A DNA stretch of 64,000 nucleotides from Tardiphaga sp051811025 (GTDB taxonomy: Bacteria > Pseudomonadota > Alphaproteobacteria > Rhizobiales > Xanthobacteraceae): contig NZ_JBPWQE010000001.1 in assembly GCF_051811025.1 (NCBI RefSeq), positions 3,472,001 to 3,536,000 on the forward strand, read 5' to 3'. The position numbers were made by a program, and so were the translations under genes. Below, piece by piece: positions 15,001-19,986 of this stretch. Each line of letters starts with the position of its first letter. Position 1 is the first letter of the stretch. The notes beneath the pieces are model-generated. The model was not told the origin of the DNA. It saw only the letters and a program-made list of their open reading frames with translations, and searched no databases.

Positions 15001-18000
15001 TGAATGTCAGCGTGTTCTGGCCATCGGCGGTCGGATGATCGACATGTCCGAGCAGCGTGAACGTATACGAACCGGTGTTGTCATCGTCGAGAGAGACGAC
15101 GAACACACGGTTGAAGAACGGGTTGTTGCCGGTATAGGCGACGAGATCCTCGCCAATAATAGCATAGTGGACGGTTGCTCCGTCGGATGTCAGGTTCACC
15201 AGATTATTATTGACATCGCGCACCGCGACATTGTCCGCAGCCGTCGTGTGCTCGAACGACACCGAACGGTTGGCAACATTCCCGCCATCGTGATCGTCGG
15301 AGTTCCAGTCGATGTTCAGCCGGGCGCCGACCTGCAGGTCGAAGATGTTCGGTGACGTCCCGCTCAAGAGATCGTCCTCGTCCACGCCGCGCGTGTCGCC
15401 CACGCCTGCCACCGGCACGTCGTCGGTCACATGCACAGTGAAGCTGGCGGGCACTGTCGTGTCGCCATCACTGTCAGTCGCCGTGAAGCCGAAGGTGAGC
15501 GCCAGGTCGTTCTTGGCGTTGCCTGAGGCATGATCGAGATTGTCGAGAAGCTTGAACGTATAGGTACCATTGGCCGTATCGGACAGCTGAACGGTGAAGA
15601 CCGTCGTTCCACCTGCCTTGGCTGTCAGCAACTGCCCATTGTCCGAGAAGCTATAGGTCAGCGCCGTCCCGTTCGATGTCAGATGCAACGCGTTCAGGCT
15701 CGTCAGCGTCGCGGCAGTGAAGGCCACCGAACGATCGCTCGCCCCTGGTCCTGACACCTGGTTGTTGTCGTCCGAATTCCAGTCCACGGCGAGTGAGGCG
15801 GTTGCGGTCGCGGAGATAAATGCGTTCGACGACGACGGACTGGTGCTCTCGACGAGAGTCAGGACATCCGGGGTACCGATGCTCGGCGCGTCGTCGGTGA
15901 CGTTGACCGTAAAGGATGCAGGCGACGTGGTATCGCCGTCGCTATCAGTCGCCGTGAACGAGAACGTCAGCGGCAGGCTGGCGCCATTCGCGCCGGCGTG
16001 GTCCAGGTTGTCGAGCAGATTGAACGTGTAGGTACCGTTGCCGGTATCCGAGAGCTGCACAGTGAACACCGTGCGTGCGCCCGCTGTCGCTGTCAGCAAC
16101 ATGCCGTTGTCGGACAGCGTGTAGATGATCGTCTGGCCGTTGGAGGTCAGACCCGACGGCGCCGCGCTGGTGGTGAAGGCGACGCTGCGATCATTCGTGC
16201 CGCCGGCGTTGGCATCATCGGAATTCCAGTCAACATTCAGCGAGATGCCGTTCAAGGCCTTCGCGATAAATGCGTTGGAGCTCTCGGCTGATGTACTCTC
16301 GACCAGGGTTTCGCCAGCAATGGCGCCGGTCGTCGGCACGTCGTCGTTGATGTTGACACTAAATGACGAACCAACCGGGTCGCCATCGGCATCCGTCGCC
16401 GTGAAGTTGAAGCCGAGCGCGATCGACGCACCGTTGGCTCCGACGTGGTCCAGGTTATCCAGCAGGGCGAAGGTGTACGTGCCGCTATCGACGTCAGACA
16501 GCTTCACGGTGAAAACGACGCGTTCACCCGCCGAGGCGGTCAACAGCGTTCCGTTTTCCGACAGCACATAGGTGATGGCCTCACCATTCGAGGTGAGCCC
16601 GGAAGGCGCTGCGGCGGTCGTGAAAGCGACCTTGCGGTCGATCGACGCGCCGTTGTTGTTCACATCGTCGGCGCCCCAATTGATAATGAGCGAAACATTA
16701 TCGAGCGAAGTCGACACAAAGCCGTTCGTCGCACCGCTCTGCGTCTGCTCGGACAGCGTCTGGCTCTCGATTCCACCTGCCGTCGGCACATCGTCAGTGA
16801 TGTTGACCGTGAAATTCGCTGGAACCGTCGAGTCGCCATCGCTGTCGGTCGCAATGAAGCCAAATGTCAGCGCCTGGCTGCCTTCGGAGCTGCCCCGATG
16901 GTCCAGATTGTCCAGCAAGGTGAAGTCGTAGCTGCCATTTCCGCTGTCGGACAACTGCACGGTAAAGATGGTGCGCGCGCTATTGCCTTCGCTGGCCGCA
17001 GTCGTCGCCGTCAACAACGTGCCATCCGCGGAGATCGTGTAGATGATCGTCGCACCGTCGGAGGTCAGGCCTAGGTTCTCGAGAGCGGTTTGCGTCGCAG
17101 CGGTGAATGTGACCGAGCGATCATGCGCGCCGCCCACGGCCGTCGGATTCTGATTGTCCGAACGCCAATCGATGTGCAGCGATACGGCGCCCGTGTCCTT
17201 CGGCGTAAATGAACCGCCGACAACCAGCAAGGAGGGCATGTCCCCGCCGCCTTCGCTCGGCAGCGTTTTGCCTTCGCTCAGGGTGCTTGTGTCGGCCGGA
17301 CCGGTCACAACCGGCACCGTATCCGCAATCACCGCATGCAGCGTGCCGTTGACCGTATCGCCATCGCTGTCCGTCGCAGTGAAGTTGAAGGCCAGATCGA
17401 TGTTCTGGAACGTGGCTGAACCATTATCGTGATCCAGCGAACGATACTGGGTGACGACATAGCTGCCGCTATTGCTGGCGTCGGACAGGGTCACGACGAA
17501 GACGACGTTGTTGGCAATTCCACCTTCGCCACCCTCGCCTTCACCGCTCGGCGTGCCGCTCTGCTGCAGATCGGCGAGGCTGGTCGGCGCGGTCGCGCCT
17601 GTATAGGCAACCAGCACAGTGCCGTTTTCGAGCAGCACGTAGCGGACGGTCTCGCCATGCGACGTCAGCGTACCTATGGCCGTTGCGCCGTCGCCGGTGG
17701 CCGTCACCTGCGTGTTGGCAAACACGACCGAGCGGTCGCCCGTTGCGCCGGTGGTCGCGGATACGCCGCCATCGACATGATCGTTGTAGCGATCGGCACC
17801 CCAGGAGATTCCCAGCGAGCCCGTCTGCGTCGCCGGATTGCCGGACAGCGGATCCGTCAGCGCGGCATCGGCAGGCGTGCCGATCACTGGCGTATCGTCG
17901 TTGATGCCGATCGGAATCGTGACGGCCACAGTGTCGCCACTACCATCCGTCGCGATCACGTTGATCGAGAGATTGATCGTATCTTCGGTACCGCCGATCG

Positions 18001-18880
18001 GATGATCGAGCGGACGCAACAGCGTGAAGGTATAGTTGCCCTGCAGCGATGAAGCATCCAGGGACACCGTGAAGACCTGATTGGCGGCAACATTGAAATC
18101 GCCACCGACATAGCCGATCAGCACGGGCTGGCCGTTCACGGTGGTGAAAGCGAGCTGAACGGTCTGACCATCCGAGGTCAGGCCGGCGAGCGTCGGCTGA
18201 TTGAGCGAGAACGCGAAGCTGCGATTCGAACCATCGGTACCGAAATCGACATTGAGCGAACCGGTCACGGACGTCGCGGTGCCGCCCGTGTCACCGGTGC
18301 CGCCGAGATTGCCTTCCGCAAAACCGTCTTCGTTCAGCGTCACCGCCGTCACGCCGCCGGGAATCGGCGACGGGTTAGGCGTTCCATCGTCCAGATTGTC
18401 GAAGCCGCCGCCAGTGTCTTCGCCCGTCAGCAGCGCGAGACGCGCGCCCGAAGCACCGAGCGCGCCAACGGTCGCATCACCGAAATTCGCGCCGCCCGTC
18501 GGGCCCGTTGCACCGCCCGCTGCGGGCAGAACGGACTGATCGGTGGTGATCGGAAATGTTTGCGCGAACTGCTCGCCTGTCAGCGTGCGATCGGAGCCCA
18601 TGTCGAATGCGAGATCGGTGAGCGGCTTGCCCATCGAGTCGAACACCGGATCGACAGTCACCGTCGACTGATTGTCGAACAGGATGATCAGCTTTTCACC
18701 GACCTTGACGAAGGTCAGCTTCTCGCTCGCGATATCAGCAAAATCGAGCTTGGTGTTGCCGTCGAGATGGACCGAAATCGCCTGCCCATTTTGCGGCTTC
18801 TCGAGCTTCAGGTTCTTCGGAGACGGCGGGGTCTGCGTGGTGGAACCGGCGAGCTGCGCGAGCAATACGGGAGCGTTCAT
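1..18880 (-). CDS. Giant LapA-like RTX adhesin, type I secreted (partial, C-terminus beyond window)
   Basis: The frame opens at the ATG at 18880 and stays open to the left edge: at least 6,293 codons, with the stop outside the window. A GAGG lies about 10 bases before the ATG. Order seen: residues 1-118, a beta-rich N-terminal region like the retention modules of LapA-type adhesins; PAAG at 119-122; from about 150 to 3380, some 17 tandem units of 150-190 residues, each with DxDGD-type motifs and ending near DDxP (T1SS-143/DUF5801-like); about 3390-3555, 5100-5245 and 5365-5495, jelly-roll-like modules opening with N-G-x-F or N-P-x-F; cadherin/VCBS-like repeats between them; about 4207-4407, a non-repetitive helical insert; from about 5855, RTX nonapeptides (GGxGxDxL). 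Known of the family: such proteins leave by type I secretion and bind surfaces, and calcium folds the RTX part. Neighbouring export and LapG-like genes support this. It cannot be judged complete. Confidence 0.93.
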   Translation of the reverse strand, partial: MNAPVLLAQLAGSTTQTPPSPKNLKLEKPQNGQAISVHLDGNTKLDFADIASEKLTFVKVGEKLIILFDNQSTVTVDPVFDSMGKPLTDLAFDMGSDRTLTGEQFAQTFPITTDQSVLPAAGGATGPTGGANFGDATVGALGASGARLALLTGEDTGGGFDNLDDGTPNPSPIPGGVTAVTLNEDGFAEGNLGGTGDTGGTATSVTGSLNVDFGTDGSNRSFAFSLNQPTLAGLTSDGQTVQLAFTTVNGQPVLIGYVGGDFNVAANQVFTVSLDASSLQGNYTFTLLRPLDHPIGGTEDTINLSINVIATDGSGDTVAVTIPIGINDDTPVIGTPADAALTDPLSGNPATQTGSLGISWGADRYNDHVDGGVSATTGATGDRSVVFANTQVTATGDGATAIGTLTSHGETVRYVLLENGTVLVAYTGATAPTSLADLQQSGTPSGEGEGGEGGIANNVVFVVTLSDASNSGSYVVTQYRSLDHDNGSATFQNIDLAFNFTATDSDGDTVNGTLHAVIADTVPVVTGPADTSTLSEGKTLPSEGGGDMPSLLVVGGSFTPKDTGAVSLHIDWRSDNQNPTAVGGAHDRSVTFTAATQTALENLGLTSDGATIIYTISADGTLLTATTAASEGNSARTIFTVQLSDSGNGSYDFTLLDNLDHRGSSEGSQALTFGFIATDSDGDSTVPANFTVNITDDVPTAGGIESQTLSEQTQSGATNGFVSTSLDNVSLIINWGADDVNNNGASIDRKVAFTTAAAPSGLTSNGEAITYVLSENGTLLTASAGERVVFTVKLSDVDSGTYTFALLDNLDHVGANGASIALGFNFTATDADGDPVGSSFSVNINDDVPTTGAIAGETLVESTSAESSNAFIAKALNGISLNVDWNSDDANAGGTNDRSVAFTTSAAPSGLTSNGQTIIYTLSDNGMLLTATAGARTVFTVQLSDTGNGTYTFNLLDNLDHAGANGASLPLTFSFTATDSDGDTTSPASFTVNVTDDAPSIGTPDVLTLVESTSPSSSNAFISATATASLAVDWNSDDNNQVSGPGASDRSVAFTAATLTSLNALHLTSNGTALTYSFSDNGQLLTAKAGGTTVFTVQLSDTANGTYTFKLLDNLDHASGNAKNDLALTFGFTATDSDGDTTVPASFTVHVTDDVPVAGVGDTRGVDEDDLLSGTSPNIFDLQVGARLNIDWNSDDHDGGNVANRSVSFEHTTAADNVAVRDVNNNLVNLTSDGATVHYAIIGEDLVAYTGNNPFFNRVFVVSLDDDNTGSYTFTLLGHVDHPTADGQNTLTFTFDYTATDSDGDKSSSVFSVTVKDDVPTIGNTESESVREDSLPTTFYDTTFPDAPNSTVQLGDLNINWGADNNNSGATNNRSVVFTTAAGATGLTSDGTAIVYSISADGTVLTAKAGVRTVFTVELSDSGDGSYKFTLFDNIDHAASGQNDDSRTLSFGIKATDSDGDSATADFAVSIVDDAPEAHTGDGRTINENDLSNGTSPNAPGLTATGDLNISWGADDANPSAGGGLGDRAVGFRFNSAADNVDAENSNGQNLTLRSDGQTVQYAFDGQKLVGYIGANLASGTRIFEVTLSDANDGSYTFKLLGNLDHPTGSGTNLVNLTFSYTATDGDGDTSSSNFTVTIRDDVPEIGAPVASTLTEDTTIVGGGEEFVPQAALNKSLNINWGADDNNSGTANRSVAFSSSIDSGDSVHTTGSGSPVLKSDGVTVQFLRISDTEIWGMANDNGGSLTINDRKVFHITLSDTGNGTYTFELLDNLDHVGSGQGSALSLQLGFVATDADGDTDSSSFTVTISDDNGRPSIGTAQAVSVDEDGLTGGNTQPATGDLAGAATSAMGSLAISWGADNNNSGTADRSVAFSGISDGQNAMSNVGPLTVDGAQVKLWVVGNTVYGYTGSNPVNGSTPPSAGSQVFTVSLSDLSSGNYTFNLLKHLDHPAGNNENDITLSFGYQATDADGDVTAASTFTVTVNDDSPVTTGAVTAATVLDDDAFAGGNAGGAGDVTNATSATGAVGALFSVGADGFKSVTLGTTTAFSAIYKDANGVAHQESVTWGSASVSGGVTTWTAIGAVSGATVATLAIDANGSYTFTTSRPLVHSTAGASEENLSLTFNYTVTDGDNDPATGSLTVNVNDDTPVSQGTVTAATTLDDEALTVFTPTNAGGASGDVSPDTNTTSGVASSLFTAGADGFKSVAMTSATFSVVYKDANGFALTETATWGSPVVGANGATTWTATSSHYGSAAVLVIGVNGSYTLTVNAPIAHATPGTAEENKALTFNFMVTDGDGDTATGSLTVNVNDDTPVSKGIVTAATTLDDEAQTVFPANAGGVSGDVSPDTNTVSGTAGSLFTAGADGVKSVAMTSATFGVIYKDANGFALTETATWGSPVVGANGATTWTAISAHYGSAAVLVINADGSYSFTVNAPIIHAISGTTEENKALTFNITVTDGDGDTATGSLTVNINDDTVVLGTAVAGFVDEGNLAGGNKDDGYPGDLTIAQGDNGTRSTSGSLAIAFGADGKAATVTGGTSTQTFTFSGNNNLTADLIVTQGTVNHPSASGIVYGGINNPIIINANDSLPFKLDAIDLGLSGAATTPTVILKGYDSNNNLVATYTLSVANVAALTSGTPTHFNAAGTPFANVLIDRLEIYTGNGFNGYVMADNLVVTQNTASGPVVVDAAVTFTDHSNGLANIVVKDANGNDVTASLTSNGQAVHYAMIDAVTLIGYTGATAPTSLSDARVVFSAVLSSASANGAYTFTQNANLDHPIAGQEDDLTFTFNFTAKDGDGDKANGHFTVTVDDDAPTATAAVLTGAVYESELSTATGDLSTGTQAGNADNKNGDAGTDDSILVGNLSSLVSMGADSPGTFVVETTGLSASLTSLTSSGVALTYTVVGNTLIAWAGSNQIFTFAVNASTGAYTFTLKGQIDHVANYVIDNASIPVAAIDQPGEIYAVAAINGNPRAFEGRLPDGDVIISITNSGNTAVNWVLDNTSGGTDYPLSIAANTTIFINVGQISTPPNVHFELTGPGAPNGQTTVNSGHQDIAVTGGTDTLALDLSSAVTVRDGDGDTVALHDQLIVTVTDDAPVLAGAAAAVTVDETSTPLAQVAYGSLKITIGGDKVGAHLDFATDSNGQPVHPAGLTSDGVALDYVLRTTQYGEKQLVAFKHGDTVDNPVFIVALSSPSNPTYIFTLFQNLDHAANSNTLDLGFTVRATDGDGDYVDQAIHINVTDSVPTIPATTVQRAGVQDDALINGNPEPGDTATASGTLSHNFGVDSNGHLSWVSATLPTGGYTSVINGNVFEVYQLQNNVNVKVFTVTLNPTTGEYQVEQFAAIHHPNGAGELGEGFNLSYRVTDGDGDYVESYLRVVVGDDVPVIIGNATQANLLTNGDFSGGSSWHDASYGDWATGATGWEITGTEAGQTGVQLERVPSGYFGVVTSNGEPMVDLGASPGNIAVSQTLNGLTTGQHYTLSFEIGTYDPSSSGLQVYWNGQLVGTYAPGSTMAIQTLDLIAAGGANTVTFKEVGYAGDNTGTYLANVSLVQASSTSLPLFHADIGEDGSSVVSLVSGTNYRFGADGPGSVAFDTAHATISTPTGTTLGVPSISYDPVTGKVTVNPGWGFNGLSEGEIATLSVPFTVTDADGDSKSGVYQFTIHGTNDAVGTSIGFPDTGTMTEYAETDPQAGSTADRTRFNDSSSGGGYNGGGFWIYDDQGDTHTLTVTPQGAGYIGYVTAVVAEETLNDGNGFVDWQYHVTDAQLNFLGAGETKQEVFRILVSDGHGSSAYRDITVTLVGSNDKPVISIDGGDSDHVFLTETNAGLSATGTLSVTDVDLSDTVTANVLSVTASGSGIGSHFTNAQLLAFMTVATGDVTPAGSAAGDLAWTFNSQGQAFDFLPNGWESVLSYTIQVSDGHGGMDTHVVEIKVHGTNDAPVIDLNGAATAGNDVVVTAVEQMPQWILSDATLTDVDSTTMHSMKVTLTTQPDGLGVEGLSFNTSATNALTTAGLTYGYDATTGVLTVTGDASNAVYQTIMRGVVYQYTGDAPSTGDRTVTVVVNDGLDNSITHTATVHVLPMNNAPSLAGPLAATVTEGGIHTLTAAELGYTDPDNTASEVVFHVSNVQHGTITNGGAPATSFTAAELAAGLIKFTHDGSEDLTTTFQVTVEDGNQDGSTPVPGTFTFTMEGVNDAPVITSAPLQTHADIYAAGFLDHAVTATTAADHKFEIDQDIDTQIGALLAATPANMHAVLVGVQAALGHAAGFADAIAAVWDYVDDHYSYYDTTINAAGVRLAIEYAKYVQDGGAPLSGVVVKYEADGPDYGNLPDRAQSMHDNLLGNLDKASIDDKFLPGGAGGSNGPPNGIADVALHDELLAEIAAAGLSGRPYYAGYEDSFASPSQQWDAAHGLLPGGTHQIISGQLTATDVDTNDAGQLSWSLNTTATPYGTMSIDPATGVWSYDLDNGLAATKALHVGDVVTLNFVATVADAHGGSASQTVTITIHGGNDAPVTQNEIYFIDEDQVLTNAHLLANDSDPDGDALTRVGLVTGNPSGPAGSTSVTPAGDLTYTPVANESGYSVLTYQVSDGSRTTPATVTVNVRPIADAAVLTASGGNEDSTFAVHIALGDTDGSEKATHIELSGYPAGTTFNQGSLQGGVWVIDNLAGIDLAHLTMTPPNNYNGGFNLGVSVTVVDHATLTTGLVTDTATSTGTIAVTVNAVNDLPVLTADDATLTETASADAGLLSKTGNILSNDHDVDGDTLSVKTIRAANGVPTDENPIAIAPGGNVTSHGIYGDLVMHSDGSYTYTANAAFDALADGVQKTDVFKYVATDGNGGDVAQYLTVHLTGVNDTPVPVADDQNLTDTAVIDAGVVKTFAGSVLANDHDAENDPLTVITIRPDAQSGPTYLNGATTVAHGVYGDLTINTDGTYTYTPNANYDALGAGVSATDVFKYGASDGNSAHGGFLTFHITGGNDPAVFTGTDTTSLTESNVAQSTGGTLVVNDVDGADTLVPQANAAGSNNYGVFNVNADGTWTYTMNSAHGEFVAGQTYTDKLTVHSADGTAHDLTVNILGTDNNHAPDLVNGTYGGTVTGQVHALPASALVNGSFESGGTGWTVASQAGGAAFSSNFPADGSGNFTVNSFGQVTGIKTQLAQVVDTLPGVQYTLSFQVYTVSTTPGDHLFVNWNGTQVLAVATAQASGGYHTFTATVTGTGHDTLQFAVDDANNNPATFDSWRFDAVSLTPATHYEATSGTIAFSDADVSDVHSVTVTTPVGSNYIGNFVSTVDEATHQVKWTFYASDSALQALSSNSVDQTYTLKIDDGHGGFDTQNVTVTLAKHIDAAPVITSSAQTGFATEDASVGIVNLVQNPTFELPNIYNPVLTPWTVSGAGVVHIYGSGANGSIDAAYLDQNTTLSQTMTTQIGTTYTIDFFMHNYGTPFSVSVNGTPVWTTSNVIQSWTEYSVTFTATSTSTVLSFATTGVNGADIDEVSVQAGTKHIVEGIETNAGTITYTDADVTDTHTVAASGPTFAWSGGSLTQAQINALTSASTFTLNATESGGTGSVAWKHSVADSAIQFLNAGQTLTETYTVTIDDGQGGTTSQNVTITINGTNEPAAPTGTNATLAATEDVTRVLTLADFGYSDADGNPMSGVTITSVSTNSSLGQLLYGTSAVTSNQFISAADIAAGMLNFAPKDDIFTNVGSVSFGFKVVDSTGASDPTANTITIGFDNSNKTDNTSNGNSSGTATAAENLGAPYSFKDSGGSSDVLQINNNASSSALTSLNFLKSSDNLEFGWASSGGNGYGTVLDQYVNGNKYETFQFQNAASYGGFAFSGSYALAQSLSNSGSGNRIVAGTEGSDTMTGGSSSDIMFGNGGHDNISGNSGDDLIIGGLGNDTLSGGNGNDTFVFGLADGNDTINEGIGASSSDFDRIAILTGGAAMSGLYAFDNNPIEFYGDLVIQYNGQQVTVQGHFYGQGYQVELINFDNGSVYGYTLGAGDYSILSGLTADAPDVSGYRTITLSSGSNFVAGELGTANKITGGSGADLIFGGDQADILSGGGGNNLIVGGHGNDTLSAGGGNDVYAFGMTDGTDTITDTGGAADAIFIDTNGAAMSNLVAYDDNNGTTAGNLVIQYNGQQITVNNHFTSSNSAIERISFDGGSVDGYDLGSTVYTVRTNDPSNSGGSRNVDLSALGADNFVAGEDGTANTITGGTGKDLLFGASQVDVLSGGGGNDYLSGGANDDILSGGTGNDVLRGGLGADTFKFGAGHIGAANLDSILDFSNAEGDKIDISG
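2..1330 (-). repeat. RTX calcium-binding nonapeptide blocks of the adhesin
   Basis: Three blocks of GGxGxDxL-type nonapeptides are seen at about 1165-1315, 645-800 and 90-290. The first two are followed by a segment with VIQYNGQQ and a phenylalanine- and aspartate-rich strand, typical of haemolysin-type calcium-binding related domains. The window ends inside the terminal LDFSNAEGDKIDISG motif that usually precedes the C-terminal type I secretion signal, so the true C-terminus should be close to the left edge. Confidence 0.85.
2390..2790 (-). other. Jelly-roll (carbohydrate-binding-like) module 3 of the adhesin
   Basis: It starts with LVQNPTFELPN, has TPWTVSG, a YTIDFFMHNYG strand and a VSVNGTPVW strand, and ends at IDEVSVQAG. 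It is the most diverged of the three modules and the closest to the RTX region. Confidence 0.45.
3150..3580 (-). other. Jelly-roll (carbohydrate-binding-like) module 2 of the adhesin
   Basis: It starts with LVNGSFESGGTGWTV, has a YTLSFQVYTV strand and a VNWNGTQVL strand, and closes at FDAVSLTP. The layout matches module 1, although the sequence is diverged, so the two are probably the same fold rather than a recent copy. Confidence 0.5.
5660..6260 (-). other. Non-repetitive helical insert domain within the adhesin
   Basis: About 200 residues (roughly 4207-4407) break the beta-repeat pattern. They are rich in Ala, His, Tyr and Asp, look helical, and contain the strings AVWDYVDDHYSYYD and RLAIEYAKYVQD, followed by a Gly-rich linker (PGGAGGSNGPPNG) and a short helix (LHDELLAEIAAAG). 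The flanking segments return to NDAP-type repeat ends. I recognise no family. It could be a ligand-binding or spacer domain. Confidence 0.55.
8215..8710 (-). other. Jelly-roll (carbohydrate-binding-like) module 1 of the adhesin
   Basis: The adhesin frame reads LLTNGDFSGGSSW, then GWEITG, a TLSFEIGTYD strand and a WNGQLVGTY strand. This is the layout of DUF642/CBM-like galactose-binding modules: an N-G-x-F start, a central buried W, and a YTLSF strand. Binding of glycans is inference from the fold type. Confidence 0.5.
8740..18400 (-). repeat. Tandem array of about 17 T1SS-143/DUF5801-like adhesin repeats
   Basis: The adhesin frame repeats a unit of roughly 460-590 bases. Unit boundaries (DDxP followed by a short linker and an acidic start such as VDED or LVES) fall near 17890, 17310, 16790, 16330, 15890, 15420, 14920, 14460, 13950, 13440, 12920, 12430, 11950, 11450, 10450, 9600 and 9150. 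Each unit has an aromatic-rich strand (YTF.LL), then LDH and an ATDxDGDT segment. Most units are diverged; the two between 11461 and 12430 are nearly identical. Extension and passenger display is the known role of such arrays. Confidence 0.85.
11461..12430 (-). repeat. Recently duplicated pair of adhesin repeat units
   Basis: The units at about 11461-11940 and 11941-12430 share long runs of nucleotide identity, for example the stretch at 11664-11737 against 12151-12224. Their protein sequences are nearly superimposable. The unit at 12431-12920 is related but clearly more diverged. This is the most recent duplication visible in the array and the likeliest place for copy-number change by recombination. 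Confidence 0.8.
18515..18526 (-). other. PAAG tetrapeptide, candidate LapG-type cleavage site in the adhesin
   Basis: These 12 bases encode Pro119-Ala120-Ala121-Gly122 of the adhesin, right after the compact N-terminal module and before a Gly/Ala-rich linker. LapG-family proteases cut LapA-type adhesins between two alanines in a TAAG-like motif (TAAG at residues 107-110 in Pseudomonas fluorescens LapA). Position and sequence match that pattern, and a LapG-family gene lies 1.1 kb upstream of the adhesin start. That it is the actual site is inference. Confidence 0.6.
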
Positions 18881-18933
18881 GACTACAACCTCAAGCTGAT
18901 CGGACCGAAAAACGTCCAATTCCTGCGAGGGTT

Positions 18934-18963
18934 AAAATATTCTTAAGAACGCAGAGACGTCAA
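18934..18963 (-). promoter_or_regulatory. Candidate sigma-70 promoter of the adhesin gene
   Basis: Read on the minus strand, TTGACG is followed after 18 bases by TATTTT, about 53 bases before the adhesin ATG, in a clearly AT-rich stretch. The match is good for -35 and fair for -10. It is a prediction from sequence only. Confidence 0.4.
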
Positions 18964-19470
18964 TGAATACCTGTAAAATTTGAAGCGTTTTCGTTGCATT
19001 GGTTAAGTTCAAAAATGAAACAGCGTATTAATAAAGATGAACCATTCCACAGTAATACTTCGTTTAGACAGTCTATTTTTGGGAATGCCCGGAAAAATCC
19101 ACAAATCGCGACGTATCTATTGTAAAAATAAGAAAGTATTCGAAAAAACGACTTATTTTATACTTTGTAAGATGACTTCTCATATCGCACTGAACAACGA
19201 AATCAGCTCACAACCACAGGCACGTCCGCCAATATTGGACGGGCGCCTGAATTTGCTTTCGCGAGCCGATATCGACAGCCGCGCGAACCGTCGCGCAGTG
19301 ATCGCCCTTCGCGAGTAAATTTCGAAATGGGACAGTTGCTTAAAGCGCATTCGTGTCACGGCCAGATGGCAAGGTCGCCATTTGCAGTGCGCATTCCGCG
19401 AATCTCTGGGATCGCGGACTTGTTCTCCGGACACAGACGTGAATCAGCAAGCTGCGCAGATGCGCAACTC

Positions 19471-19496
19471 GCTATCGCAGGACTGCTATCGCAGGA
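19471..19496. repeat. 12-base tandem direct repeat
   Basis: GCTATCGCAGGA occurs at 19471-19482 and again at 19485-19496. It lies just past the stop of the MliC-like gene and about 590 bases upstream of the adhesin start. It could be a regulator site or a chance duplication. Confidence 0.5.
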
Positions 19497-19517
19497 GATA
19501 ATCGATAGGATAAAAGT

Positions 19518-19862
19518 CTAGATGCGGGTAACGACGCACGCGACCGGGCTATACTTGGCCCGATACAGAAGCGCGTGCTCGCGAATGCCATCCAGCCATA
19601 CGCCACGGCCTGCATAGCGATATCCCTCACCCATCGGGATCAGGCGAACAGGCATCGCACGGTGCGGGGTCAGGTACAGATGGCCGGTGACGATATCACC
19701 GGGAAAGGTCACACGGCCGGAGGTCAGCTTGTAGACCGCCCCATTCTGACAATCGACGGAGAAGGCAGCGCCTGGAAGCAGGCCTTCGGCATGCGAGACA
19801 GTTGCGCCGGAAGCCGTTCCGGCAGCCACCAACAAACCCAACAGCGTGTGCTTGAAGCGCAT
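19518..19862 (-). CDS. Small exported MliC-like protein (possible lysozyme inhibitor family)
   Basis: 114 residues. The ATG at 19862 was chosen because GAGGGG lies 6 bases before it and because it begins a clear signal peptide (MRFKHTLLGLLVAAG..., cleavage near SHA-EG). The mature part is about 90 residues with two cysteines, one in VDCQNG and one in VACVV near the end. It has a GEGYRYAGRGVWLDG segment followed by HALLYR. This resembles the small beta-barrel MliC/PliC family of C-type lysozyme inhibitors, which have FxCxxG at the start, SGxxY in the middle and a C-terminal cysteine. The family call is by eye and moderate. It sits between the LapG-like protease and the adhesin on the same strand, so co-transcription is possible. 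Confidence 0.6.
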   Translation of the reverse strand: MRFKHTLLGLLVAAGTASGATVSHAEGLLPGAAFSVDCQNGAVYKLTSGRVTFPGDIVTGHLYLTPHRAMPVRLIPMGEGYRYAGRGVWLDGIREHALLYRAKYSPVACVVTRI

Positions 19863-19986
19863 CTCAATCCCCTCGTCGACCTCACCCTGACGCATTAAGA
19901 GCCCAAGATGCATGGAAGTACAAGATCGCGAAGCGCATAAAACGCCGATATCAGGCCGATTGTCGACGTTGTGTTGTCGAACTATC

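Larger units (their letters stand above)
18881..19517. other. AT-rich intergenic region upstream of the adhesin gene
   Basis: These 637 bases lie between the MliC-like gene and the adhesin. The part at 18930-19180 is much lower in GC than its surroundings. It holds the candidate promoter, and at 19471-19496 a perfect 12-base direct repeat (GCTATCGCAGGA twice, 2 bases apart). A 93-codon plus-strand frame at 19037-19318 has no recognisable protein character, and I do not call it a gene. The length and composition suit a regulated promoter. Confidence 0.5.

Noticed and set aside
8740..18400. CRISPR-like periodicity
   Set aside because: The repeats are hundreds of bases long, in frame and protein-coding; no short repeat-spacer pattern is present.
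19037..19318. 93-codon plus-strand frame upstream of the adhesin
   Set aside because: It lies in an AT-rich promoter-like region, has no ribosome site or domain, and its composition changes midway.
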